Assembly: GCA_024195585.1 (NCBI GenBank)
Contig: SWBL01000020.1
Location: forward strand, 186,001-250,000
DNA: 64,000 nucleotides
Reading direction: 5' to 3'
Source of the DNA: Aureobasidium sp. EXF-3400
Taxonomy: Eukaryota; Ascomycota; Dothideomycetes; Dothideales; Saccotheciaceae
Within the stretch, counting starts at the first letter, position 1. Each line of letters starts with the position of its first letter. Shown here one piece after another: positions 46,180 to 57,209 of this stretch. The notes under the pieces were generated by a model that had not been told where the DNA came from, searched no databases, and worked only from the letters and a program-made list of their open reading frames with translations. Position numbers and translations under genes: made by a program.

Positions 46180-47958
46180 CTACTTGCCCTTGGGATTCTT
46201 CTCGGCTGGATGATCAAACACCTTTCCTGGGTTCATCAACCAGTTCGGGTCCAATGCCATCTTGACCTTCTGCATCACGCCAATAGCATCCAAGCCTAGC
46301 TCTTTGACCAACGAATTCTTCTTTCCCAGTCCAATGCCGTGCTCGCCAGTACACGTTCCTTCCATCTCCAACGCTCTGTCGACCATTCTCGTCACGCACT
46401 CTTCGACCTTCTTCTTTTCCTCTGGGTTCTTGCCATCGTACATGATGGCCTCGTGGAAGTTGCCGTCACCAATGTGCCCAAGAACGGATGCGAATAGACC
46501 CAACTCGTCCATCTCGCGCTTGGACACCTCGACGATGTCAGGCAGTCTGGAAAGCGGCACAGCGACATCAGTGGACCAGACTTCCTCGTCGCCCTTCCTC
46601 AGTGCTAACATAGACCACAAAGATTCCTTCCTTGCCGACCAAAGATTCTTCTGTTCCTCAGGGTCAGCAGTAAATTCGAAGTCGATGGACTTGGACTGTT
46701 TGGAGAATTTCTTGACCAAATCAATATTCTCTCTGACTCCTGCTTTTGTGCCTGAAAACTTGAAGAACATGGTTGGGACTTCGCGCCAGACTTTCTTTGT
46801 CGATTTTGACTTGTTGACCACACTCATTTGGACATCGTCCATAATTTCCATTGCACCGATTGGAACACCGGCTTTGATGATGCGAGAGGCTGCGCTGGCT
46901 GCATCGCGGATGGTTGGGAAGGTGACGACTGCAACGCTTGTTTCCTGAGGGATGACTTGGAGTTTGAGTGTGATTTCCGTTACAATACCAAGGGTGCCTT
47001 CAGAGCCGATAAACATCCCAGTGAGATTGTAGCCAGCAGAGGATTTTCTGGCTCGTCGCTTTGTCTTGATGATGGTGCCGTCTGCAAGCACGACTGTCAA
47101 GTTTAGGACGTTGTCCTTCATGGTACCGTATCTGACAGCATTGGTGCCAGAGCAGTTCGTTCCTGTCATGCCTCCGATCATCGCTGACGGTCCAGGGTCA
47201 ACCGGGAAGAACAATTTGCTGTGGGCGATGTCTTCGTTGAGTTTCATCCAGCCGATGGACGGCTGAACCACGACGTCCAGATCATCCTCATGCAAGGCGA
47301 TGATTTTATCCATGAAGGCGAAGTCAATGCAGAAACCGCCATAGGGAGCCGAGAAGTTGCCTTCTAGACTTGAACCACCAGAATAGGGAACTGGGAAAGA
47401 TATGAGTATGACATACCAGAAGCATTTTTGAGATACCCTCACCTATGGGAATCTTGTACTTATAGCACACTTTAGCAATCTCAGACACCTCTTCTGTGGA
47501 TTTGGGATATACGACAGCAATGGGAAGTACATCAACATTGATAGTCGACCACTCCGAGTATCCATGTCGTTGCAGTTCATCATCATCTGTAGTGATTGAG
47601 TCTTCACCAAGTTTGGCTTGCACCTCCTCAATCGCCTATACTACATCAGCATTCTTCCAGTCACACGCATAGCTGTGATGATTACCCTCTCCCATTCTGT
47701 CCTCTTCGCGTATACCGGCGCCTGAGAAGCATTCACCCCATCTGTCTTGTAAGTTGATCTAGCATCCCATGTTCCATATGTGTATGCCAGTGCTCCGGTA
47801 AAAGCACTCAGAAGTAACACCTTGTTGGTAGTCCAGAACTGATTCTGGTTGATAGGTCCTGCACCTGTAGAATTGAACCGGTGTTGTCGGCGACCTATGA
47901 GTGGCGTTCGGCGGAGTCCCCGCATTGCGGATGGATTGAAGCGCATTCTCGCCGCCAT
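46180..47958 (-). CDS. dld1: D-lactate dehydrogenase (cytochrome), mitochondrial
   Basis: Three exons (47686-47958, 47443-47635, 46180-47390) give 558 residues. The N-terminus is Arg-rich (MRFNPSAMRGLRRTPLIGRRQHRF), followed by a hydrophobic segment (VLLLSAFTGALAYTYGTW), matching an inner-membrane-anchored intermembrane-space enzyme. The FAD-binding type-4 (PCMH) domain includes VPYSGGSSLEGN across the second intron and the GGMTGTNCSGTNAVRYGTMKDNV block. The C-terminal FAD-oxidase domain ends with the CTGEHGIGLGK motif. It oxidises D-lactate to pyruvate and passes electrons to cytochrome c, supporting growth on D-lactate and clearance of lactate from methylglyoxal detoxification. Confidence 0.95.
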
Positions 47959-48676
47959 TGTCCAGAGATTCGCACAAGGTAAGACGTATGATACGAGCAG
48001 AGCTGATGGATAATATAAAGGACACGTCTCTTTACCCTCCTATCGAGTTATTGCCTATCAAGAGTGAAGGATCGGGAGGAGGTCGCGACTTCCGAGGCCC
48101 GGAGCACGTAAACAGCTGAAAGTATGTCGTCCCGGCGGGAAGGCCGTGTTCCTGGACCGCATCCGCTCACCTAACTTGACAAGTCCCCTCTCGCTGCCTC
48201 TCCACTCTTCTTCCTACACCCCACCTTTGCTCCTGAGGCGCTCAGGTTGCTGTAGTCGAGTTTCTTCGTGCATATGCACACGACCAGTTTCATGCGCAAG
48301 GGCACGTGTTTATGCAGTGCTGCCAGCCTAGCACAAAACGCTCGTCTGAGCTGTTGGCGTCCATACTGTCGGACCGACGATGAAACTCTCTTCTATCAAA
48401 CTGTATTGGTATACGCAACAGGCCTCGCAAGATAGTCAAGCCAAGCCATTCGCTCTCGTTGTTGTTCTTGCCAAGCGGTCCAGTTGAGATGAGTATTTCA
48501 AAGCAGCCTTAAAATCCCGATCTTGCGAACTGCCGTTTATGCAAATCGCAGATTTGGTTTGCTTGGACCTATTCGCGAACGAGGAAAGGGTCGAAAACGA
48601 TTTGCAAGATTGGAAAAAAGCTGGAAGGAATGAGGCTGTTTCCTTGGCTGCATTGACCGTCGCAAGTTGCGACACT

Positions 48677-48701
48677 CATCCGTTGCGATTCGCAACGGAT
48701 G
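48677..48701. repeat. Perfect 25-bp palindrome
   Basis: Arms CATCCGTTGCGA and TCGCAACGGATG flank a single T. With one bulged T the pairing continues five more bases on each side (GACAC/GTGTC), spanning 48671-48706. It could form a cruciform or be a dimeric protein-binding site. Confidence 0.85.
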
Positions 48702-49547
48702 GTGTCATATGCTGCGGGAATACGTTCCCATGCCTGTACTTGTCTCAAATCCCATGGTCGCTGCCAGGCCAGTTTTTTCAAACCCCGAGACCGATGATCC
48801 TGTTATGCGAGATGTCGCCGAGCCTCCCATTTTCTGGATTATCTCGTTTACATGGCTAAGAGTTCCAGTAGCCTTGTACCAAGGCGTGCCGCAGCACCGG
48901 ATTCTTGGGAATGCATTCTTCCACACCTAGTCGTGACGACAGAAACGCAAGCATAGCAAGGGAAGAGGTAGTGCTTGTTAGGGCCCAGGACCGCCTTCCT
49001 GCTTTGCCTCTTCTTATATGCCCTTGTCTCTGGTATTATGGGTATCTCGGCCGAATACCAGCCCAAAAAGACCCACTAGGAGCCAATGAACATCACGACA
49101 GCACAGTAGAAAAAAAGCAAGCTGGCGCAACTCTCAACCTATGGGCATCAACAGCTGGTTCAAGATGGCAGATATGGAGGTCTTCTCCTTTTTTGACAGC
49201 TAGAGTCATATTGTGTAATGTTGACGAACGGGGCTCTTGCGTTGCTCAGCTGGGTGGTGACACAGTCATGCGCGCGTCAGTCCACATACGGAAGCGGTAA
49301 ATGCTTGTACGAATATAGGAGCCACTTCCGTCTATACTTGAATCATTTTTTTTCCACCACGTCCTGGCGTCCCGAAGAAGCCATGGCCCATGAGTATCCC
49401 TCTCGTTGAAGCGGAAACTTGCCGCTGTCATCTGTCCGTAGCGAGCCGTGTCCCCCTCAAAAAAGAGGTTGCCATCTGCGATCCTTGCTGCAAACTCTAT
49501 TGGACCACATGCTGCTGTGGCCTGTGGTAAGTAAAAGAAAATCAAGT

Positions 49548-49571
49548 GGGGGGGGGGGGGGGGGGGGGGGG
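49548..49571 (+). repeat. Homopolymer of 24 G
   Basis: An uninterrupted run of 24 G lies about 195 nt upstream of the Zn2Cys6 start codon. The true length may differ, because such runs are error-prone in sequencing and assembly. Confidence 0.9.
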
Positions 49572-49765
49572 TAACGTATGGGGAGTTGAAGTCCGTCTCG
49601 GCGACGGACTTGGTGCCCGTCGCCTGCCATAGAACAACCTGAATATAAGGAGGGTTACGCTCCCGGAGGGCCGAACCCATTCTCGTTCTACTCCCCTGTC
49701 TTTTGTCAATACTTCCACTTTACGTCTCTTGCTTTTTGGAGGAGTCTGTCACCCCCTTATTTACA

Positions 49766-50283
49766 ATGAACCTCGCAAGCATACTTCAACATCCAATCGA
49801 GGAAATCCAAACACCACCACCTCGACACTCCTCTAGCACATCGACCTCGCCAATACTCTCACCTCACGCAGGGTGCGGTGTGGTCAAGCCATCAAAATCG
49901 ACGACGAAGCGAACACAAACAAAAGCCGCGTGCCTCGGTTGTCGGCAACGAAAATCAAAGGTTGGTATATTGTCCCAGTTTCGTCTTGTCCTGCCCTGCA
50001 TCGCCGTTACTGACTTGCATCTCGTTCACAGTGCGACGGAGACCGTCCGTCATGTAAAATGTGCCTCGAGAGAGGTTCCAAATGCGAATATTCTGTCGAA
50101 GAGGGCAAGACCCAGCAACAAGCCACGAAAGAACAACTCAGATCATACAAGGATGTGCTGTCGTTGCTCCGGAATAGCTCGCCCAAGGAGAGCGAAGCGA
50201 TCTTACACATCCTCAAGAACATGGACCTCAACGACGCTTGCCGGTTTGTCCTCGACGGACCAGTCTTTGTACCGAATCCGTGA
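49766..50283 (+). CDS. Short Zn2Cys6 binuclear-cluster protein
   Basis: Two exons (49766-49960 and 50032-50283; 71-nt intron with donor GTTGGT) give 148 residues. The fungal-type zinc cluster is complete: CLGCRQRKSKC plus CKMC and the last Cys in GSKC, spacing C-x2-C-x6-C-x6-C-x2-C-x6-C, preceded by basic TTKRTQTKAA. The intron sits exactly before the third Cys. A Gln/Lys/Leu-rich helix follows (ATKEQLRSYKDVLSLLRNSS) that could dimerise. It lacks the large middle-homology region of most family members. It probably binds DNA with CGG half-sites; targets are unknown. A GTGAGC donor at 50279 could allow further exons. Confidence 0.72.
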
Positions 50284-50743
50284 GCAGGTGCATCGCTCTC
50301 CATATGCCAAAGACCGTCACAATATAACTTTAGAAATGCACAATACTTTTAGAAGACGAGTGGTGTCGATGGAGAGAACTTCTCCCTAGGCTATCTCCAT
50401 GGCCACACTTCACTTTGAAAAGCAACTGTGCACTTCGATAGCTTCTGATGCCCCTATGCCTCGCGGTGCGGTAGGGGTTGATCGCGACATCCTGACGGTC
50501 TTTAGCGTGGGAGGAGATGGCTTGCAGAAGAACACAAAGAACGCAATCTCTGTACACGTCATCGTCGTCAAGGATATAGACAGAGGTGGATGGCTACCAC
50601 TGCAGTCGACGTACACACACAGCATACATCCAGCACTGATCGATTATTTCGTTCGTCAAGGTCTTGTTTTTGTATTACACTGGATTGTAAACATTAAATA
50701 GAAGAGAAGTGGTTTGATGTGCAGAAGACCTGCTCATGGGGCT
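50284..50743. other. Intergenic region, Zn2Cys6 / RING gene 3' ends
   Basis: Convergent 3' flanks. A 100-codon open frame at 50399-50701 could be a further exon of the Zn2Cys6 gene, but has no recognisable domain. Confidence 0.35.
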
Positions 50744-52593
50744 TCATACTTTGCCGATCATTCCACTTCTGATGGTGAAGGCGGTGCTGATGCGGTGAGG
50801 CTTGCGAGCAGGGCTAATACTGCGAGGTCCGCGACTTTCATCTGGCCGCAGCCCAGGAGCTGGAGATATCGCGATGGTATGTCGCTTGGTCGGATCTCTT
50901 CTTCTATTACTCTCGAAGACGTCAGTCGGTGGCCATGGGATCGATGGTAGCTCTCCAGAGAAATGAATGCCAGTATCTCGCTCAAGTTTCTTCCGCCAGA
51001 TTTCCACTTGTATGTTCCACCATGTTTCGAGCTTCGCGCGTCTCTTTTGTGTTTCATCGTCCCAGTCGCGCACCATATCGTCGCATTCGCGCTGTAGACT
51101 GTCGATTTCTTTGAGTTGGCGGGCTTCCAGTTCTGCTAGCTCTTCCTCTTGCTTGACTAGTCGTTGACTGATGCGTCTGCTTTGTTCGCCTCTTAGCACG
51201 CTGATGGCACCGCTGTGTTTTGCTTCCATCTGGTCGCGTGCTCGTCTCGCTTTTGTGAGTTCGGCGAGATCCCGATCGGTAATGGCTCTCTCGTGTCGGT
51301 CACCACTTGTTGTCTCACCGCGACAGTATGCTTCCATGTGTTTGAGAGCGATTGCGTTGTTCCGTGTCTCCACCTCGTGTGCTTCGCGCATCTCATGTTC
51401 GTCGAGTACATGTTTGTCCTCTATGCGAGCGATTACTGCGCTCTGTCTTTCCGAAAGCTGATCTTTTTGGCGGTCGAAGTATGGTAGTAACTGTAACTTG
51501 CGCACAGCATATCCATCAATTATGCCTTGTCTCTTTCTACCGGCCCAAGCAACTAGACTGTCGCGTTGCCGTTCTTGCTCTTGTCTGAGATGCTTAAACT
51601 CGGGAATCTCCATTGCCTTTTCCAGGTTATTTCTCCTCTCTTCCAAAGTCTGAAGCTGCTCGGCTCCGCATACTGGTGATCTAGACTGCGATCGTGATTT
51701 TGGGAATGACGTCGGGTGCGACGTGACCTCGGATTCATGAATTGTAGGTGGTGTTGTAGTCGCTTCGTCGTCCCAAGCGACTAGCATGTTCATCAATGCA
51801 TCCTGCTCTTCTTGGCTCATGACGCTGGCGACCAAGCTGCCTGGTATTGGGCGTTTGCAACATGTAGGCGGTATGTTCTCATCGTTGAGCGAGTCTTTGA
51901 TTATCTTGCGCAGTGCGAGGGTGCAGTAGCGATGGCCGCAAGACAATGTGTGCACCGTGCGTCGGTGTCTGGAGCCGCTTTGGGGGCAATGAGGGCAGTC
52001 GCTGTGTGTTTGATCAGACTCGATTCTTTCCTGCTGAGAATCTTCGCTTACTCTTTTTCTCTGGTCGAGTCTCCCGAGTCGGTCCTCTTCAGCCTCAACC
52101 TGCTTAGTCCTCTTGTAATGATGTGTCTCTTAGGAGACGACTCTCTTGATCGAGACCAGACAGATGATAGCGAGAACGTCGAAGGAGATGGCGAGATGAT
52201 TGGCGACGCCGCGAAGTTGAACGAAGAGCGGCGGAAATCATATCGAGCGTGGTTGACTATCGAGTCATAATCTTTTATTGACGTTGATGCGGCTGAACTA
52301 CGCCGCCCACGAGTTGGTCGAGTCCTGGCATTGGGGCATTCTCTGGAGACGCGGGACGCATCTGTAAAGTCTGTCGAGTGTGAAGCCTGAGAGCCAGTAG
52401 AGACAGATCGTCGTGGATGTGTCGAGCTTGTCAGACTTGATGTCGCTTTAGAGTCCCTCGACTTGGAAGTGCTTTCGAGAAGGGCAATGTCAATGTTCAG
52501 GTTTCGTGCTTGACTTCTCAGGTCTTCCTCAAAGGCTTCGACCGTTTGACCTTCGGCAAGTCGGAGGACTTCAAGAGCAAACTCGTCGTCCAT
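50744..52593 (-). CDS. RING-like zinc finger with long coiled coil
   Basis: Two exons (52052-52593 and 50744-52001) give 599 residues. The 50-nt intron (donor GTAAGC, branch-like CTGAT, acceptor CACACAG) brings the two cysteines of DDCPHC into frame with the finger. Residues 1-180 are Ser/Thr/Arg-rich and disordered. The finger (CPHCPQSGSRHRRTVHTLSC, then GHRYC, then PPTCC) resembles the RING1 of fungal RBR/IBR-type proteins, including the following PIPGSLVASVMSQEEQ segment. The expected IBR and RING2 are absent; about 250 residues of coiled coil and a basic Pro/Ser/Arg tail take their place. It may be a degenerate ubiquitin ligase; activity is uncertain. Confidence 0.83.
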
Positions 52594-54644
52594 TGATACT
52601 AGGTTCTTGCCCGAGTATCAAATATTGCCTTGATGAATCCAGCTTTTTTCGATGTCGCGAGACGCATGGGAATGGTGCAACTCCAGACGCAACAGAAGAA
52701 CAGAGGCAGCTGTAGTGCAAATCAAAACTGCCGAGGCCTTCTACCAGTTGTCGAGGTACCAGTATGTTGTAGCGGTCTCTACGTATCGGGAAACCAAGCT
52801 CAAACTCCGCAATAACCCGGACCGGACTTAGTTGTGAGTGGTTGTTCGTCGCAGACTGGCAGCAGACAGAACTTTGAAACAACAAAGACGGTCAAAGTTC
52901 TCACGGAATCGCCAGCAGACAATATAGAAGAAAAAGAGAAAGTAAACGTCAGCGATGAACTTGATCATCGAAGTTCATCACAGCGCAGGAGCTGCATGAC
53001 GTCCCGAACACAAGGGTCAAAACAGCCGTCTTCTTCGCCGCCACAAGCCCGAGATCTCTAACCGGCTCTTGCACCGCTTGCTTGGTAATTCAATTAAGAT
53101 TCTTCTGCTCTAGGGCTCGTGCTCTTGACATCGGTTCCCAATATACCATCCTACCGGTATGTGTCTTGTGACTTGTCCTTGGGCTCGAGTCAGTAGTGTT
53201 TTGAAGCGCGAAACACTAGCACTGTAGAATTGGTATCTATGCGATTGCGGGGCCTGTCAATGCATCCGGATTCACCGAAACTTTGAGCTTGTAGGCATTG
53301 TGAGCACTCATAAAGTTGGTGATTGGCGGTCAAGGCTAATTGATTGATATGGAAGGGTTGATTGACAGATGATACAATATTCTACACCGCATACTCTACC
53401 TTGAGGCGAAGGGCAGGGTAGATCGTGGTATAGCTGAGACACAAGCGAGCCATCCAGGATGAACAGCTTGACATGAACTCTCACCTCCTCCGTAGTGCCT
53501 TGGCCAGCAAATCTTGACGCCACAAGCCACTGGGCGTGGCATATTGAGATTGCTCAAGTAGAGTCATGCTGGCTCCGTCCAATCACCAGCGATATGTCGG
53601 TGCTTGGTGACATTTGGCATACAGGACGACTAGTAGGCTGTCCGCAGTTGTGAAAGATCCATCCACACCAGCCGCAGCTTGTAGAGGTAGATGTTTGTCC
53701 TTCGAATTTGAATCTTGTCATCGAATCTGATGTTTCTCCCGAGAGGTTGGGTTACCATATAGATCCCAAATGTCATTGGGTCGCAGAACGGTTTGAAGAG
53801 GACTTATTCTGAGACATTAGATATACATAGGACAACGTGGTTGTGGATACAGAAGCCTTGCGAACTGGCGATTTCTGGAAGGTGAGAACATTCGTTCGCC
53901 AGGCACTCGGTCCAATCTGAGGCTGAAGCGTTGGTCCTTGAATGTCGGAACCATTACCCATTATTGTAACTTACTCGGTACGACAGGTAGGTGTGTCGGC
54001 AGTAACCAGTGTTCGGAGACATGGAAACCTACGCTTGGAGGATATTTTCTGTTCGCGCTCATGGCGACGTTTTTCTTGTTCACAAGGTCAAGCTTGCTAC
54101 ATTAACTTTGTGAAGCGATTCAGAACGCTCAAAGATAATTGATTGAAGACGGAGATCGACCGGCTCAGGAAGTGCTTGCCAGTCAGCGAAGCGAAGCGGG
54201 CCTGTTGATCGTGCTTGTTAAGTGCATCCCTCCACTCCATGTTCGTCATGCATGCATTTACATCAGGAAAATGCAAGATCTCTTTGGTATCGGAGTCAAG
54301 TCCAGTGAGAAGGCGATGGTGATACCAGAGTAACTTCATCGACTCTGACAGTATTGTGCGGTTTCACACATAATCTTCATGCTCGTGCCAACTTGAGAGC
54401 ATAGAACACGACAAAAACACGATGACTGGAACAAGATGTCTCATGCTGAAACACAGACATTGTTGACCGATCTTTTCTTCTCGCTCGCTACAAAGCCGAG
54501 GCGAAACGAAGTGGAAAGGGCGGAGCGAGCCCAAGGAGGCCCGTGTCGTTGGCAATTGCAACGTTGGCAACGATCGAGGGAAGCTCTCCCTAGCGCACGC
54601 GCTTCCAGGGGACGGTTCAGATCCATCATGGTCACGCTCATGAC
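52594..54644. other. Long intergenic region upstream of two divergent genes
   Basis: About 2 kb between the divergent RING/coiled-coil and GPI2 genes. I see no domain-bearing frame, RNA gene or repeat. Confidence 0.45.
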
Positions 54645-56146
54645 ATGTCACCATTCGAGGCTCCGGTCAGCGCATCTACGTCTGACGCAAGCATATCGAG
54701 AAGAGAGACTGCCAGATCTACCTCATCTCATCTAAGGCCCGAGGACGCATTTTTGACATACTCCCCGCCGTACCGATCGACCAACAAGAATGGCGCATCC
54801 GACGAGAAACGCAAAAGAGACGGTCGTGGCAGCCGAAATGCCAGTCGCAGGAGGCCACGCACATGGAAGAAGTTGCTTTGGGTAAAACAAGCATGTACGA
54901 GACACGCAAGAGAAGCTACATATGACCGTCCAAATACTGAGACGCTCAGATCCTGACAACTATACGGATGAAGAGACCTTCTTGGACCATCTTCAGCGCA
55001 ACCCGCGTCTCCGACCTTATGATTTCTGGCCACTTGTTGCAGACTCTACTGTTATCGTCCAACACATCGGTTCCGTCATCATCTTCGTTTGCTGCTTTGT
55101 CGGCATCAAACAACAACGTGTCTCGCCTGTATCTGTCGTCAGCTGGGCTACTTTCGGTACCATCTTGGGTTGGGTCGCTCGTGACTACTGGGTAGGACAA
55201 GAGGAGGCTGCACAGGCTGCTCGCGCTGCACTTACCGAGGCCACAGCTTCGTCCAAAGCTGTCATAGATAGTCAGCACCTCCAGGAAGGGCCCTTGAGTC
55301 CTGCAGATCCCACTTCCACCATGTCAGACAACAATAAGCTAGGTTTGGGTATTTCGAGTGTAGCCGCTTCGCGACAAGCATCTGTCGTTTCAGTAACAGA
55401 AGGCTCAACATCCACGGCATCCACCACTGTCAATCCGAGCGGTGCTGCTACATTCGCAAGTTACAATTATTACCCGCCTTTCGAAAATCAGACCTCTTCA
55501 CTTTCGCCTCGCAACCAAGAGAGATTGGCAACAGCCAAGTCTGCAATCTTGATATATTGTGCACTACTAGGTTTGAGCCCGATTCTGAAATCTTTGACCG
55601 TGTCAACATCTCCCGACTCTATCTGGGCCATGAGTACCTGGCTTCTGATCATCAACATCTTCACTTTCGACTATGGTGCTGGTGTTGAGGCGAAGTAGGC
55701 TTCTCTACGCATCCTTTGCATCGAGTCCTTGCTGACAAAGCTCCGCTAGATTTCCCGCTTCTCTTTCGACCAATGCTGCTCTTATGGCATCTACAGTCCT
55801 TGCCTCTCGGCTCCAATACACAAATGAAGTCTTCAGCTTGACACTTTTCAGTATTGAGGTGTTTGGATTGTTCCCAGTGTTCAGGCGACATGTTCGACAC
55901 GCATCTTGGACAGGTCACTTGATATTGACTGCATTGATTGTCCTCGGTGCAGGAGGCGGGCTCTGCGTCACTATCACAGGAGGAGGGTGGAAAGCCGGAG
56001 TTGGCGGTGCCATTCTCGGTGGTATTCTCACGTGTCTTGCAATGGGTATCACCAGCTGGTGGCTCATTGGATTACAAAGATACAAGAACGAAATTCATGG
56101 GCCTTGGGATCCAGCACGTCCAATCATCCGACGACACTGGGACTGA
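54645..56146 (+). CDS. gpi2: GPI-GlcNAc transferase subunit GPI2/PIG-C
   Basis: Three exons (54645-54894, 54950-55694, 55750-56146; introns 55 nt each) give 463 residues. An ~80-residue Ser/Arg-rich cytosolic N-terminus leads into the conserved entry KKLLWVKQAYPDNYTDE across intron 1. The family blocks YDFWPLVADSTVIVQHIGS and FPASLSTNAALMASTVLASR (after intron 2) and FSIEVFGLFPVFRR are intact, within several membrane spans. A Ser/Thr/Ala-rich insertion of ~110 residues lies between the early and later spans. GPI2 is part of the ER complex that makes GlcNAc-PI, the first GPI-anchor step; in yeast this complex is also linked to Ras. GPI16, the transamidase subunit, lies 9 kb away. Confidence 0.94.
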
Positions 56147-56201
56147 GTACGAAAAGACGAAAACAAGATTTATCTATGGCTCTATCACTCTCTCTGCTGT
56201 T

Positions 56202-57209
56202 CTACACTTGAATTGCAGGTACGTTGTCCCAGATGGTGTCGCTTGTAGGCAATGATGCCTTGCGTCTTTTGGTCAGCTCGACCTGGTTGTCCTTGAATTC
56301 AAGGAAGGAATCCCATGACATCCTTCCATCTCGTGAAAGAGGAACCTCAACAATTGTCAGTGGACGGACATCCTCTGCTTTCTCAACGCACACCGTCAAC
56401 GATGTAATACCGTCTGCCGTATGCCATTCGATGAGGGTGACCTCTTTCTCTCCAGACACGCGTATCGTCTGGCCTATCAAATCGACCAATGCCGACTCGT
56501 CTTTGTCGAAGACAGGAGAGAACCACAAGCCTAGACTCCATGGTACTGGCTGAGAGGCCCAGCAGCTGCTGTCCAGACACTTGCCTTTAAGTGTAATAGA
56601 GTCCAAATCTCGTGTCTTCCGAAGCAAGGACTGCAAATATTTCCAACCACCCAATCGAGAACCCGCGTGGTTGGGTTGCCAGTTGGTCAGGTCAAAGCAC
56701 AACGAACGTAAATATGGTATATCAGATCTTAAAGTGCTGAGCTCTGCGCACCAGGCTCCCAGCATGTGGGCTCCACGGGTACAGCAGAAGTAATGAATCC
56801 ATTCATTGGCGATGGTTGCACTCTGCTCACTATGCAGCGTTGTGTCCCCTGAAGCCGCGTCTTGGAGATCAATTGTGATATGGCGAACATGGCTGGCTTG
56901 TGCTAATGACAACCGGGAAAAGAATGCTTGTATATGGGCGACTCGTGTGAACACGAAGTCTCCCTTCTTCAATGGCACCGAGTTGTTGGCCTCGAGGTAA
57001 ATGGCACGGCAGGTTCTCAGAAGAGCAATGCCCAGGCTAGTAATCTGATGGTGTTCTGGCTTGATGGTCGTGTCCCATCTCGGATCAACGATAGGCGTAG
57101 ATGGTGTCAGAGCAAGGTCAAAGATCTCGTTCCTTAGCTCGCCAGGTAGTCTGAACAGAGGAGAGTGTGTTTGAGGCAGCATCGCGGCTTCTTTGTGGAT
57201 ATTGTTCAT
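56202..57209 (-). CDS. F-box-like protein of unknown function
   Basis: A single frame of 335 residues, starting at ATG 57209 (an in-frame ATG at 57182 is also possible). The N-terminus (SPLFRLPGELRNEIFDLAL) is the short F-box-like motif widespread in filamentous-fungal proteins. A Cys- and Trp-containing globular region follows without further recognisable domain. If the motif is a true F-box it would link an unknown substrate to an SCF ubiquitin ligase, but many members of this large family lack any evidence of that. The 3' end is only 55 nt from the GPI2 stop codon, tail to tail. Confidence 0.8.
   Translation of the reverse strand: MNNIHKEAAMLPQTHSPLFRLPGELRNEIFDLALTPSTPIVDPRWDTTIKPEHHQITSLGIALLRTCRAIYLEANNSVPLKKGDFVFTRVAHIQAFFSRLSLAQASHVRHITIDLQDAASGDTTLHSEQSATIANEWIHYFCCTRGAHMLGAWCAELSTLRSDIPYLRSLCFDLTNWQPNHAGSRLGGWKYLQSLLRKTRDLDSITLKGKCLDSSCWASQPVPWSLGLWFSPVFDKDESALVDLIGQTIRVSGEKEVTLIEWHTADGITSLTVCVEKAEDVRPLTIVEVPLSRDGRMSWDSFLEFKDNQVELTKRRKASLPTSDTIWDNVPAIQV

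Larger units (their letters stand above)
47959..49765. other. Long intergenic region with palindrome and poly-G tract
   Basis: About 1.8 kb between divergent genes (D-lactate dehydrogenase and the Zn2Cys6 protein). It holds a 25-bp perfect palindrome at 48677-48701 and a 24-nt G run at 49548-49571. Short open frames here show no domains. Confidence 0.5.

Noticed and set aside
50399..50701. 100-codon frame downstream of the Zn2Cys6 gene as a separate gene
   Set aside because: No recognisable domain and weak start context; kept only as a possible extra exon.
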